Positions 17,539 to 26,167 of a DNA stretch of 64,000 bases are shown piece by piece (the stretch's first letter is position 1; each line of letters begins with the position of its first letter). The stretch comes from Aquimarina latercula DSM 2041. Lineage in GTDB: Bacteria > Bacteroidota > Bacteroidia > Flavobacteriales > Flavobacteriaceae. The notes under the pieces were generated by a model that was given only the letters and a program-made list of their open reading frames with translations, did not search any database and was not told where the DNA came from. Both the position numbers and the translations under genes were made by a program. The stretch lies in assembly GCF_000430645.1 (NCBI RefSeq), contig NZ_KE387185.1, forward strand, positions 283,780-347,779, read 5' to 3'.

Positions 17539-19593
17539 CTATCCAATATTATATCTACTAGCTAAAATTTGTGCTTCTTTACTTAAAAGTTCATTAGTAT
17601 CTTCTTTTCCTTTTAATAGAAAATCCACAGCTTCTTTATTTGGCTTTATATTTTTAGTTTCTAGAACAACACCTAATGCCAAAGTTACTACAATACGAGT
17701 ACCTATCTTTTTAGCGGCAGTACCATAGAGTGGAACCAATTCGTCTATTTCTATTTTTTTCGCAGCTTCTAAAATCTTTATTTTAAGCGCTTCTCGCTTC
17801 TCTTCAGGTAAATTAGTATACTTCTTCCCTGCTCTCTTAATTTCATCTATTGCAAGTACTTCTCGTTGCTTATTAGGTTGTGGTTTGTTGCCGTTATTCG
17901 CTTGTTTATTCGAAACAGGTTTAACTTTAGCCCAAGTATCCCTAAGACCTACCGTTTTATTAAAAACTAAAGCATCCGATTTACTATCTGGGTCTACATT
18001 AAAATAACCTAACCTTTGAAATTGAAATTGTTCTAATAGATTGACCTCTTTAAGACTTGGTTCTACATAACCTGTAATAACATTTAAAGAACTTGGATTA
18101 ATAAAATCCATAAAATCTTTTTCCCTATGACTATCAGGAGCTTCATCATTAAACAAACGATCATATAACCTAATCTCCGCTTTAATAGCGTGTTTTATAG
18201 ATACCCAATGCAATGTTCCTTTAACATTACGCTTGGATTCCTCTGTACCACTACCCGACTTACTTTTAGGATCATATGTACAATGAATCTCTATAAGATT
18301 TCCTTGATCATCTTTAACAACGTTTTCTCCTTTAATTATGAATGCATTTTTTAGACGAACTTCTTTTCCTAACGTCAATCTAAAATATTTTCGACCTGCT
18401 TCCTCCTTAAAATCGTCTCTTTCTATATATAATTCTTTAGAAAAAGGAATTTTTCGAGAACCTGCCGTTTCATCTTCAGGATTATTCTCTGCTTCTAACC
18501 ATTCTTCTTCATTATCAGGATAATTAGTAATTACTAATTTTACTGGATCCAACACCGCCATTACTCTAGGAGCTGTTTTATTAAGATCTTCTCTCACACA
18601 AAATTCTAATAAAGAAACATCTATAACATTTTCTCTTTTAGCTACACCTACAGTTTCTACAAACTTTCTTATGGAAGCAGGAGTATATCCTCTTCTCCTT
18701 AAACCCGAAATAGTCGGCATTCTTGGATCATCCCAACCTTTTACTATATCATCATTAACTAGTCGCAACAACTTACGTTTACTCATTATTGTATAACTCA
18801 AATTAAGTCGTGCAAATTCTCTCTGTTTAGGTCTTATGCTCTCATTATTATAAATTTGATCCAAAAACCAATCATATAATTTTCTATGTGGTTTAAACTC
18901 TAAAGAACACAATGAATGTGAAATATTTTCAATATAATCACTTTCTCCATGAGTCCAATCATACATAGGGTATATACACCACTCATCACCTGTTCTATGA
19001 TGAGACTTCTTTAATATTCTATACATCAACGGATCCCTCATCAACATATTAGGATCTGCCATATCAATTTTGGCTCTTACCACATGTGCTCCTTCATCAA
19101 ATTCACCTGCTTTCATTTTACCAAATAAATCCAAATTTTCCTCTACCGATCTATCTCTAAAAGGACTATTAATACCTGGTTCTGTAGTCGTTCCTTTTTG
19201 TTCCGCAATTTTTTCTGAAGACTGGCTATCCACATATGCTTTTCCCTCTTTAATCAAGGTTACAGTCCAATCGTATAATTGCTGAAAATAATCAGAAGAA
19301 TAACATTCTTTATCCCATTGATATCCCAACCAAGAAATATCCTTTTTAATAGCATCTACATACTCTTGCTCCTCTTTTGCTGGATTTGTATCATCAAAAC
19401 GAAGATTTACAGGTGCATCATAAGTCAAACCTAAACCAAAACTAATTCCTATAGCTTTAGTGTGACCAATATGTAGATATCCATTGGGTTCTGGAGGAAA
19501 ACGAAAACGTAAATCCTTTGGATTCATTCCATTCGCTAAATCTTCTTCTACAATATGTTCTAAAAAATTGAGTGATTTTTTTTCTTCTGTCAT
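17539..19593 (-). CDS. glnS: Glutaminyl-tRNA synthetase with C-terminal extension
   Basis: 684 residues. The class I signature is FRFPPEPNGYLHIGHTKAI (HIGH 39-42) and the KMSKS equivalent is MSKRK (about 270-274); GlnRS hallmarks such as YPMYDWTHGESDYIENISHS and HWVSIKHAIKAEIRLYDRLF are present. It charges tRNA-Gln directly. Standard GlnRS is about 550 residues; here a Gln/Asn/Pro/Lys linker (KQANNGNKPQPNKQ) joins an extra about 110-residue helical module (EEKREALKIKILEAAKK ... TNELLSKEAQILASRYNIG). This position is where some bacteria carry a YqeY-like tRNA-binding domain, which is a reasonable but unproven reading. A TTG-N21-TAGTTTTG promoter lies upstream. Confidence 0.95.
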   Translation of the reverse strand: MTEEKKSLNFLEHIVEEDLANGMNPKDLRFRFPPEPNGYLHIGHTKAIGISFGLGLTYDAPVNLRFDDTNPAKEEQEYVDAIKKDISWLGYQWDKECYSSDYFQQLYDWTVTLIKEGKAYVDSQSSEKIAEQKGTTTEPGINSPFRDRSVEENLDLFGKMKAGEFDEGAHVVRAKIDMADPNMLMRDPLMYRILKKSHHRTGDEWCIYPMYDWTHGESDYIENISHSLCSLEFKPHRKLYDWFLDQIYNNESIRPKQREFARLNLSYTIMSKRKLLRLVNDDIVKGWDDPRMPTISGLRRRGYTPASIRKFVETVGVAKRENVIDVSLLEFCVREDLNKTAPRVMAVLDPVKLVITNYPDNEEEWLEAENNPEDETAGSRKIPFSKELYIERDDFKEEAGRKYFRLTLGKEVRLKNAFIIKGENVVKDDQGNLIEIHCTYDPKSKSGSGTEESKRNVKGTLHWVSIKHAIKAEIRLYDRLFNDEAPDSHREKDFMDFINPSSLNVITGYVEPSLKEVNLLEQFQFQRLGYFNVDPDSKSDALVFNKTVGLRDTWAKVKPVSNKQANNGNKPQPNKQREVLAIDEIKRAGKKYTNLPEEKREALKIKILEAAKKIEIDELVPLYGTAAKKIGTRIVVTLALGVVLETKNIKPNKEAVDFLLKGKEDTNELLSKEAQILASRYNIG

Positions 19594-19610
19594 TGGATAA
19601 AAATAAAATA

Positions 19611-19642
19611 CAAAACTACCTAATATTTCTAATGATACACAA
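19611..19642 (-). promoter_or_regulatory. Promoter of glnS
   Basis: The minus strand reads TTG (19642-19640), 21 bp, then TAGTTTTG (19618-19611), both halves of the Bacteroidota consensus at acceptable spacing, 18 bp before the start codon. Confidence 0.6.
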
Positions 19643-19725
19643 CAATTGTTTCATATCTATTTCAATGTTACACTATCAATACATAAAAGGGTTATTTTCC
19701 TGTAAATTCTTTTGAAAGATTCTAT

Positions 19726-19733
19726 TACCTTTG
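19726..19733 (+). promoter_or_regulatory. -7 promoter element of folB
   Basis: TACCTTTG matches TAnnTTTG. It overlaps the TTG codon that would open the longest folB frame, which argues for a later start. Confidence 0.5.
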
Positions 19734-19745
19734 AAAAAAAAATTT

Positions 19746-20102
19746 GTGGGTTTAATTACGCTTAAAAACATCAAGATATATGCATATCACGGATGTCTGG
19801 TTGAAGAAAAAAAAATTGGTTCTGATTATAGAGTTGATTTAAAAATTAAAGCTAATTTAAATACATCTGCCAAATCAGATAATCTTTCTGATACTGTTGA
19901 TTATGTGCATCTTAATCACATTGTAAAAGAAGAAATGGCTATTCGTTCTAAACTATTAGAACATGCTGCAGAACGAATTTTAACTCGTATATTAAAAGAG
20001 TTACCTTTAGTGAATAAAGCGACCGTTGATGTTTCTAAAATTAACCCACCTATAGGCGGTAATGTACAAATGGTTACAATTACTAGGAGTAAAAAAAGAT
20101 AA
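19746..20102 (+). CDS. folB: Dihydroneopterin aldolase
   Basis: 118 residues from the GTG at 19746; the frame is open from a TTG at 19731, but that codon lies inside a TACCTTTG promoter element, and FolB proteins normally begin just before the KNIKIYAYHG strand. Family motifs are LKNIKIYAYHGCLVEEKKIG, the SDTVDYVHL segment with the substrate tyrosine, LLEHAAERI (catalytic Glu) and the closing INPPIGGNVQMVTITRSKK. It converts dihydroneopterin to hydroxymethyl-dihydropterin and glycolaldehyde in folate synthesis. It is divergent from glnS and lies 53 bp before tRNA-Cys. Confidence 0.9.
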   Translation: MGLITLKNIKIYAYHGCLVEEKKIGSDYRVDLKIKANLNTSAKSDNLSDTVDYVHLNHIVKEEMAIRSKLLEHAAERILTRILKELPLVNKATVDVSKINPPIGGNVQMVTITRSKKR

Positions 20103-20130
20103 ATAAATCTGAAGTAACCATAAATTTTTT

Positions 20131-20138
20131 TACATTTG
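20131..20138 (+). promoter_or_regulatory. -7 promoter element of tRNA-Cys
   Basis: TACATTTG matches TAnnTTTG, 17 bp before the mature 5' end of the tRNA. Confidence 0.55.
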
Positions 20139-20155
20139 CCCTCGAAGATGAAAAG

Positions 20156-20226
20156 GGTGTCGTGGCCGAGTGGCTAGGCAGTGGTCTGCAACACCATCTA
20201 CAGCGGTTCGAATCCGCTCGACACCT
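20156..20226 (+). tRNA. tRNA-Cys (anticodon GCA)
   Basis: The acceptor arms GGTGTCG (20156-20162) and CGACACC (20219-20225) pair fully; the anticodon loop is CTGCAAC with GCA, the T arm is GCGGTTCGAATCCGC, and the discriminator base is T, as expected for tRNA-Cys. The D arm GCCGAGTGGCTAGGC is present. The CCA end is not encoded. Confidence 0.97.
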
Positions 20227-20230
20227 CAAA

Positions 20231-20267
20231 AAAAAGTCCTGTAAAAATTACAGGACTTTTTTTATTA
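20231..20267. terminator. Bidirectional terminator after tRNA-Cys
   Basis: Arms AAGTCCTGTAA and TTACAGGACTT around a short A loop, flanked by A and T runs, so it can serve both tRNA-Cys and the convergent LysE-family gene. Confidence 0.92.
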
Positions 20268-20957
20268 AAAACCGGATTCCGGTTTAATTTTTTCGATCTT
20301 ATCTTGAATTCTTTTTTCCATCGTTTCTGGCAAAACCCCTTTTATGATAAGAAAAACTCCAAAAACAACCATAATAATACTAATAGTTCTTTTTATTAAA
20401 TAAGTACGTTTAGGTGTTAATTTTCTTTTTAAACGTTTTGCTAACAACATTTTAAGCACATCTATAAATAAATATGTCCCTAAAACCATAGCAAAAAAGA
20501 TAAAAATCCTATTGGTATTCATATCCATCTGAGGTCCTGCAACCACAATAATTCCTATCCAAAAACCTAAAACTCCAATATTTATGAAATTCAATAAAAA
20601 TCCTTTAAAAAAAAGCACAAAATAATTGTGCTTATTAATAATCTCAACTGATGTATCTCTAAGTTTATTATAATTTTTTCTTTCCTTAATAAATGATATT
20701 GCACCATAGGTAGCTAATAACATGCCTCCAAAAACGAACAAAGCAGGATCATCTTTTATTTTTTCTAAAATCTGATTCGTACTAAAATATGCTATTAAAA
20801 TAAAAACAATATCAGCAAATATCACTCCTAGATCGACTGCTAAAGCTGCTCTAAATCCTTTTATAGCGGCGGTTTCTAGTAATACAAAGAATACTGGCCC
20901 AATTAAAAAGGCTAATATAAATCCTAAAAATATTGCTGCTTGAGCGTCTTGAAACAT
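20265..20957 (-). CDS. LysE/RhtB-family transporter
   Basis: 230 residues, strongly hydrophobic with about six membrane helices. The N-terminal LysE signature is FLGFILAFLIGPVFFVLLETA, followed by AAIKGFRAALAVDLGVIFADIVFI, and the second half has FFKGFLLNFINIGVLGFWIGI, the repeat expected for this family. Members export amino acids or related metabolites; the substrate cannot be read here. The gene is followed by the bidirectional terminator shared with tRNA-Cys, and a TAACTTTG element lies 22-29 bp upstream in a 40-bp gap after the DUF2807 gene, so it may have its own promoter. Confidence 0.88.
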   Translation of the reverse strand: MFQDAQAAIFLGFILAFLIGPVFFVLLETAAIKGFRAALAVDLGVIFADIVFILIAYFSTNQILEKIKDDPALFVFGGMLLATYGAISFIKERKNYNKLRDTSVEIINKHNYFVLFFKGFLLNFINIGVLGFWIGIIVVAGPQMDMNTNRIFIFFAMVLGTYLFIDVLKMLLAKRLKRKLTPKRTYLIKRTISIIMVVFGVFLIIKGVLPETMEKRIQDKIEKIKPESGF

Positions 20958-20978
20958 AAAATGTAAGCGTATTTCTTA

Positions 20979-20986
20979 CAAAGTTA
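20979..20986 (-). promoter_or_regulatory. Candidate -7 element for the LysE-family gene
   Basis: The minus strand reads TAACTTTG, matching TAnnTTTG, in the 40-bp gap before the gene. Confidence 0.45.
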
Positions 20987-20997
20987 GAAAATACTAC

Positions 20998-21672
20998 TTA
21001 GTTTACCTCTATAATCTTACCACCAAAAACTTTTTTTCCATCCACTTCTTTTGGATTTCCATAAATTCTAATCGTACCTCCTGCAGCTGTATTTGCTTTT
21101 ACATAATCACTAGCATTTACATTTGCTCTTCCTCCAGCACTAATTTTAACCTGTGTGCTTCTAGTTTTTAAATCTTCTGCAATAAATTGTCCTCCTGCTT
21201 TTACGGTAACTTCTTGTTCATCTACTTTTCCTTCTAAATGCAATCCACCGCCACTTACAGCTCGTGCTAATAATTTTTCTGCTTCAATCTCTGCATATAT
21301 ATCACCACCTTCTTGAGCTCGTAAATCTAATTCACCGCCAATAAGTACTTCTTTAACTATTATTTTTGCCCCTTCATTTACATCTAACTTCTTAATATCA
21401 GTATAATAAACAATAACCTTTGTATCATTATTATCCCAAGTATTACTTAAAGACATCTTAATTTTAAGTACGTTATCCTTAATAACAACATCCACTTCTT
21501 TTCTACTAATTCCTGAAACTTCTACTTTATTTTCAGATCCCTTAATGAGTTTCACTTCTATTTTATCAAAGACTTTAAGTTCATTAAAATCTCCAACATT
21601 TTTTGTTATAACCTTTTGTGCGTTTAATAAGGATACCACAAATAATAACGAAAGAAATATTACTTTTTTCAT
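20998..21672 (-). CDS. Exported DUF2807 (head GIN domain) beta-helix protein
   Basis: 224 residues with a signal peptide (MKKVIFLSLLFVVSLLNA). The mature protein opens with the family start VITKNVGDFNELKVFDKIEVKLIKG and continues as regular short strands (KLDVNEGAKIIVKE, LDLRAQEGGDIYAEIEAEKL, VSGGGLHLEGKVDEQEVTVK, GGQFIAEDLKTRSTQVKISAG), which is the right-handed beta-helix pattern of DUF2807 'putative auto-transporter adhesin, head GIN' proteins. These are common periplasmic or surface proteins in Bacteroidota and their function is unknown. It lies downstream of rnr on the same strand with a 66-bp gap. Confidence 0.88.
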   Translation of the reverse strand: MKKVIFLSLLFVVSLLNAQKVITKNVGDFNELKVFDKIEVKLIKGSENKVEVSGISRKEVDVVIKDNVLKIKMSLSNTWDNNDTKVIVYYTDIKKLDVNEGAKIIVKEVLIGGELDLRAQEGGDIYAEIEAEKLLARAVSGGGLHLEGKVDEQEVTVKAGGQFIAEDLKTRSTQVKISAGGRANVNASDYVKANTAAGGTIRIYGNPKEVDGKKVFGGKIIEVN

Positions 21673-21738
21673 TTCCTAAATAAATTTAAAATTGATAAAT
21701 GTGTGATTTATATTTTGATTAACGATTACTATTATTCT

Positions 21739-23937
21739 TTATTCTATTTCTTGTTTACTTCCTAATAGTGTAAAATCCAAATGCCTTTTTACAAGGTCTG
21801 CATTTTTCACTTTCACATATACTTCATCGCCTAATTGATAAGTTTTTTTAGAATTTTGACCAACTACAGCATATTCATCTTGATCAAATATGTAATGATC
21901 ATCATTCATATCTTTTAGTCTAATCATTCCTTCACATTTATTGCTAATAATTTCTACATAAATACCCCATTCAGTTACACCAGAAATTACTCCAATAAAT
22001 TCCTCATTTTCATGATCTTTCATGAACTTAATCTGCATATATTTTATAGAATCTCTTTCTGCACTTGCAGCTAAATTTTCCATAGAACTACTATGATTAC
22101 ATCGTTCTTCATATTCCTCTTCTGAAGCTGATTTTCCACTATCTAAATAATGTTGTAGCAAACGATGTGCCATAACATCAGGATAACGTCTTATTGGTGA
22201 AGTAAAATGAGAATAATAATCAAAAGCTAATCCATAATGTCCAATATTATGAGTTGTATACTCCGCCTTACTCATACTTCGTATTGCTAATGTATCTACT
22301 AGATTTTGTTCTTTTTTACCTTGAACATCCTTTAATAAACCATTTAATGAACTTGTAGTAGTCTTACGATCTCTTAAATCTAATTTATAACCAAAGCGAC
22401 CAATTACATTCTGCAATGCAGCAAGTTTTTCGTCATTAGGTTCATCATGGACTCTATATACGAAAGTTTTCTTTGGATTTTGTTTTCCGATGTATTCTGC
22501 AACCTTTTTATTAGCAAGTAACATAAACTCTTCAATAAGCTTATTAGCGTCCTTAGAAGTCTTAAAAAACACTCCTACGGGATTGTTTTCTTCATTTAAG
22601 TTAAACTTTACTTCTACTTTATCAAAGGAAATAGCTCCTTGTCCCATTCGTTTAGCACGCATTATTTTAGCTAACTCATCCATTTTTAATACTGCTTCTG
22701 CTATTTTTTGATCTGCTTTATATTCTTTTCCAGTTAAAGAAATATCTTTTGGTATAACATTATCATTGGTTTCTATGATATGCTGAGCCTCTTCGTAAGC
22801 AAAACGTGCATCTGAATAAGTAACAGTTCTTCCGAACCATTGATTTTTAATTTCTGCTTTATCGTTTAATTCAAAAACAGCAGAAAATGTATACTTCTCT
22901 TCATGAGGTCTTAAGGAACAAGCATTGTTAGATAAAACTTCTGGTAACATAGGCACTACCCTATCCACTAAATAAACAGATGTTGCTCTTTCGTAAGCTT
23001 CATCATCTAATATCGTTCCTGGTTTTACGTAATGCGATACATCTGCAATATGTATTCCTATTTCATAATTACCGTTTTCTAAAACTTCAAACGATAATGC
23101 ATCATCAAAATCTTTCGCATCTTTAGGATCAATTGTAAACGTTAATATTTTACGCATATCCCTACGCTTTTCAATCTCAGCATCCTGAATTGAAGTATCT
23201 AAATCATTAGCAAAAGTTTCTACTTCTTCTGGGAACTCATACGGTAATCCGTATTGCGCTAAAATTGAATGAATTTCTGTATTATGTTCTCCAGGCTTAC
23301 CTAGAACTTTTATTACTTTACCAAATGGAGAATCTGCTTTTTCTGGCCAATCCTCTAATTTAACCAATACTTTATCTCCATTTTCGGCATTTTTTATTTT
23401 ATTCTTTGGAATAAAAATATCCGTATACATTTTACCATCTTGCATATTTACAAATGCATAATTTTTCTGTATCTCGATAACGCCAACAAATTCATCTTTC
23501 TTTCTAGAAATTATTCTAGAAATTTCTCCTTCACTCTTACCTCTTCTTTTTCTTTTGTAAACATACACTTCTACCTCATCACCATTAAGAGCTTTATTAA
23601 GGTTATTATTTGGAATAAAAATATCATCTTCTAAATCTTCCACTATCACATATCCAGTTCCTTTTGATGTAATTTCTAATACTCCAGAATATGTATTGAT
23701 ATTGGGTACAATTTTAAATTTACCTCGATCAATTTCCTCTATTTCCTTTTTTGCCGCAAGCTGTGCTAGTTTTTTAATAATTTGATTTCGACTACTAGGG
23801 TCATCTACACCAAATTTAGCTGCAATCTGTTTATAATTAAATGTTTTAGTAGGTTCTGCTTTAAGTATTTTTAGTATTCCTCTGGTAATATTTTCTATTT
23901 TAGGAGACTTTTTTCCTCTTCTTCTTTTTCTTTTCAT
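21739..23937 (-). CDS. rnr: Ribonuclease R
   Basis: 732 residues. The N-terminal winged-helix part (TFNYKQIAAKFGVDDPSSRNQIIKKL) is followed by cold-shock OB folds (about 75-210), the RNB catalytic domain with the acidic cluster TIDPKDAKDFDDALSFE (about 272-288), the conserved FDYYSHFTSPIRRYPDVMAHR stretch, and a C-terminal S1 domain (FIGVISGVTEWGIYVEI). It degrades structured RNA 3' to 5' and acts in RNA quality control. The basic N-terminal tip (MKRKRRRGKK) may help RNA binding; no long lysine-rich C-terminal tail is present. Non-coding DNA with a possible origin signal lies 0.7 kb upstream. Confidence 0.96.
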   Translation of the reverse strand: MKRKRRRGKKSPKIENITRGILKILKAEPTKTFNYKQIAAKFGVDDPSSRNQIIKKLAQLAAKKEIEEIDRGKFKIVPNINTYSGVLEITSKGTGYVIVEDLEDDIFIPNNNLNKALNGDEVEVYVYKRKRRGKSEGEISRIISRKKDEFVGVIEIQKNYAFVNMQDGKMYTDIFIPKNKIKNAENGDKVLVKLEDWPEKADSPFGKVIKVLGKPGEHNTEIHSILAQYGLPYEFPEEVETFANDLDTSIQDAEIEKRRDMRKILTFTIDPKDAKDFDDALSFEVLENGNYEIGIHIADVSHYVKPGTILDDEAYERATSVYLVDRVVPMLPEVLSNNACSLRPHEEKYTFSAVFELNDKAEIKNQWFGRTVTYSDARFAYEEAQHIIETNDNVIPKDISLTGKEYKADQKIAEAVLKMDELAKIMRAKRMGQGAISFDKVEVKFNLNEENNPVGVFFKTSKDANKLIEEFMLLANKKVAEYIGKQNPKKTFVYRVHDEPNDEKLAALQNVIGRFGYKLDLRDRKTTTSSLNGLLKDVQGKKEQNLVDTLAIRSMSKAEYTTHNIGHYGLAFDYYSHFTSPIRRYPDVMAHRLLQHYLDSGKSASEEEYEERCNHSSSMENLAASAERDSIKYMQIKFMKDHENEEFIGVISGVTEWGIYVEIISNKCEGMIRLKDMNDDHYIFDQDEYAVVGQNSKKTYQLGDEVYVKVKNADLVKRHLDFTLLGSKQEIE

Positions 23938-24172
23938 TAATGTCTTTTAAATAATATCATATAAAATTACAGCTTATCTTTTAACATATCTTGTTTTCTA
24001 TATAAACTTTTATTAAATATTGAATTTTGTTATTGTTTATAGTTAAAAAAATATATTATCTGTAAATCAATAGATTACAAATAATTAATATCAACAAATC
24101 TTGTTGTTTTTCTTAAAATTTACTTAATTTTAATATACCAAGATTGTTATTTATTCGTTTGGGGTTAAGTAT

Positions 24173-24355
24173 ATGACATATAAAATCAAAAAAATTCATA
24201 AGATTATATTCCTATTCTTACTAATATTTTTAGTGGGTATATATTATTCTACGGTTTATATAGGAAATACAATGGATCAAAAAACAGATACCGACGAAAA
24301 ATCAGAAATCAATGGAGGTATACATTCTGATAAGGAAGCTACACAAATCAACTAA
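24173..24355 (+). CDS. Possible small membrane protein
   Basis: 60 residues, no family recognised. The N-terminus is basic (KIKKIHK), one hydrophobic span follows (IIFLFLLIFLVGIYYSTVYIG, read in two parts: IIFLFLLIFLVGIYY and STVYIG), and the tail is polar (MDQKTDTDEKSEINGG). This is a plausible single-span protein, but the length and AT-rich setting leave real doubt. It lies between divergent rnr and the DUF2007 gene. Confidence 0.4.
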   Translation: MTYKIKKIHKIIFLFLLIFLVGIYYSTVYIGNTMDQKTDTDEKSEINGGIHSDKEATQIN

Positions 24356-24409
24356 TTGTTTTTTTAGATAATTTGTATATTTAGATAATCTATTACCTGG
24401 ATTATTTCT

Positions 24410-24649
24410 ATGAAAGATTTTATTACAATTGCCACCTTTACTTATCCAAACGATTATGCAATATTACGACTTCTTTTGGAAAGAGAAGGAATTTCTTATT
24501 TTTTTGAGAATGAAACAATGATAGGAGTTTTTCCATTTTACTCCAATGCATTAGGAGGAATCAATCTAAAAATTCATTCCAAAGATAAAATAAGAGTTCA
24601 AGAAATAATAGATGATCTTAATTCTAATTCTCATCTAAGAATTATCTAA
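24410..24649 (+). CDS. DUF2007 (putative signal-transducing) small protein
   Basis: 79 residues. The sequence ATFTYPNDYAILRLLLEREGI followed by SYFFENE, GGINLKIHSKD and VQEIIDDL has the order of DUF2007: a helix after a strand ('yp.e..ilr..Le..gI'), a short central sheet, and a closing helix. The domain is PII-like and its role is unknown in Bacteroidota. It is cytosolic with no signal peptide. Its start is 54 bp after the small membrane ORF, so the two may share a transcript. Confidence 0.7.
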   Translation: MKDFITIATFTYPNDYAILRLLLEREGISYFFENETMIGVFPFYSNALGGINLKIHSKDKIRVQEIIDDLNSNSHLRII

Positions 24650-25229
24650 GAATCATAAATTCTATTTTAAAGTAGTTTTCAACATATATTATATATAATA
24701 CTTTTTCTTTCTTTAAATTTAAAAAATAAAATAGTGATTATTATGTAGTGTTGATAGCGGTATAACTTTTGTAAATTTTAGTTGCTTATTAAGTTAGTTT
24801 AATTTTTCAAAACTATATTAACAACATATGAAATGGTTAAGTTGTTGAGAATCTTATAAAACTAGATTTTAATTAACAGCTGTTCATAGTTTATAAACAC
24901 ATGTTTTTATTAATATTTTTACGGAAAAACCATAGTTGATAACAATGAATTAATGTTTAAAAACTTCACAAGAAAAAGATGCTAATAAATTTTGATTTGT
25001 GATAACTAACCTTGTATTCTAATAATAATTAAAAGAACCAAAAAAAGTTTCTCAATTTTAGGAACTATTTATCCACATCTAATGTTAACACACTATAAGG
25101 AGTTATTAACATTGAGGTAACATTAAGGTAATTTATTGATTTTTTGAACTTTACTTTTTTTCTTTGAATTATCTTTGTTATTAATAAATAATCTGAAAAA
25201 ATCAATAAATAATTTAAAACTTAAAAGTT
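24650..25229. other. AT-rich non-coding region with a DnaA box; possible replication origin
   Basis: 580 bp without a gene between the DUF2007 gene and rpiB. It contains one perfect DnaA box TTATCCACA (25069-25077) and two sequences one base from TTWTnCACA: TTTTCAACA (24676-24684) and TTATAAACA (24891-24899), plus weaker forms (AGTTGATAA at 24934-24942). The flanks are extremely AT-rich (for example 24685-24735 and 25125-25220), as a DNA unwinding element would be. Its length and content are unusual for this gene-dense window. Calling it oriC is inference. Confidence 0.4.
25144..25177 (+). promoter_or_regulatory. Promoter of rpiB
   Basis: TTG (25144-25146), a 23-bp spacer, then TATCTTTG (25170-25177), matching TTG/TAnnTTTG at the long end of the usual spacing, 53 bp before the GTG start. 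Confidence 0.5.
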
Positions 25230-25661
25230 GTGAAAATAGCTATCGGAAATGATCACGCAGGAACCGAGTATAAATTCGAAATAATAACTTACCTAGAATC
25301 TCAAGGTATAGAGGTTATAAATTATGGTACTGATGAAAATAGCAGTGTAGATTACCCAGATTTTGTTCATCCCGTTGCAAAAGATGTGGATGGTAGTGTA
25401 GTTGATTTTGGAATATTAATATGTGGTAGTGGGAACGGTGTTTCTATGACAGCTAATAAATACAAAAATGTACGTGCTGGTTTATGTTGGACTAAAGAAA
25501 TAACAGAATTAACACGATTACATAACAATGCTAATATAATAAGTATTCCAGCTAGATTTACATCATTACCACAAGCTATAGAAATGGTAAAAACATTTTT
25601 AGGAACTGAATTTGAAGGAGGTAGACATCAAAATAGAGTAGAAAAAATATCTATGTGCTAA
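25230..25661 (+). CDS. rpiB: Ribose 5-phosphate isomerase B
   Basis: 143 residues with a GTG start that matches the usual N-terminus (KIAIGNDHAGTEYK). Key features are the DYPDF motif (41-45), the catalytic cysteine and phosphate loop ILICGSGNGVSMTANK (Cys65), and RAGLCWT followed by HNNANIISIPAR. It interconverts ribose 5-phosphate and ribulose 5-phosphate in the pentose phosphate pathway. The GNAT gene follows after 10 bp, so the two are an operon ending in a terminator. Confidence 0.95.
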   Translation: MKIAIGNDHAGTEYKFEIITYLESQGIEVINYGTDENSSVDYPDFVHPVAKDVDGSVVDFGILICGSGNGVSMTANKYKNVRAGLCWTKEITELTRLHNNANIISIPARFTSLPQAIEMVKTFLGTEFEGGRHQNRVEKISMC

Positions 25662-25671
25662 AACTTTTGCT

Positions 25672-26121
25672 ATGAGTGATATTTTGTTTCAAGTAAAAAG
25701 TTTTGAAGAACTTTCTACATCTGAATTATATAAGATTTTGCGCTTACGTGCTGAGGTTTTTGTTGTAGAACAAGATTGTGTTTATCAAGACGTTGATAAT
25801 AAAGATCAAAAAGCACTTCATGTTATTGGTTATAAAAACAATAATATTGTTGCGTATACTAGAATTTTTGACGCTGGTGATTATTTTGAAAAAGCGAGTA
25901 TCGGCAGGGTTGTAGTGTCAGAAACTGAAAGAAAATATGGTTATGGTCACGATCTGATAAATCAAAGCATAATAGCAATAAAAGATCAATATACGAAAGA
26001 CGAGATTAAGATATCGGCACAGTGTTATCTTAAAAATTTTTATAAAAAACACAATTTTAAACAAATAGGAGAAGAATATTTAGAAGATGGTATTCCCCAT
26101 ATTGCTATGGTAAAATCATAA
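25672..26121 (+). CDS. ElaA-like GNAT N-acetyltransferase
   Basis: 149 residues. The N-terminal phrase FEELSTSELYKILRLRAEVFVVEQDCVYQDVDNKDQ, read in parts, is the ElaA-type opening (LRAEVFVVEQ, YQDVD). The acetyl-CoA motif is present as IGRVVVSETERKYGYGHDLI, though the canonical Q/R-x-x-G-x-G/A is modified to RKYGYG. It closes with YKKHNFKQIGEEYLEDGIPH, complete for the fold. The substrate is unknown. It is second in the rpiB operon. Confidence 0.85.
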   Translation: MSDILFQVKSFEELSTSELYKILRLRAEVFVVEQDCVYQDVDNKDQKALHVIGYKNNNIVAYTRIFDAGDYFEKASIGRVVVSETERKYGYGHDLINQSIIAIKDQYTKDEIKISAQCYLKNFYKKHNFKQIGEEYLEDGIPHIAMVKS

Positions 26122-26151
26122 AAAACCAGTCTTAAGACTGGTTTTTTGTTT
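26120..26151. terminator. Bidirectional terminator between the GNAT and S41 peptidase genes
   Basis: Perfect stem with arms AAAAACCAGTCTT and AAGACTGGTTTTT, with A and T runs on both sides. Confidence 0.9.
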
Positions 26152-26167
26152 TAAAATAGGAATTTAT

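Noticed and set aside
20156-20226. tRNA-Cys as an attachment site for an integrated element
   Set aside because: No integrase gene or direct repeat of the tRNA 3' end was seen nearby.
24173-24355. Treating the small ORF as a certain gene
   Set aside because: Kept only as a low-confidence feature, because it has no family match and no clear promoter.
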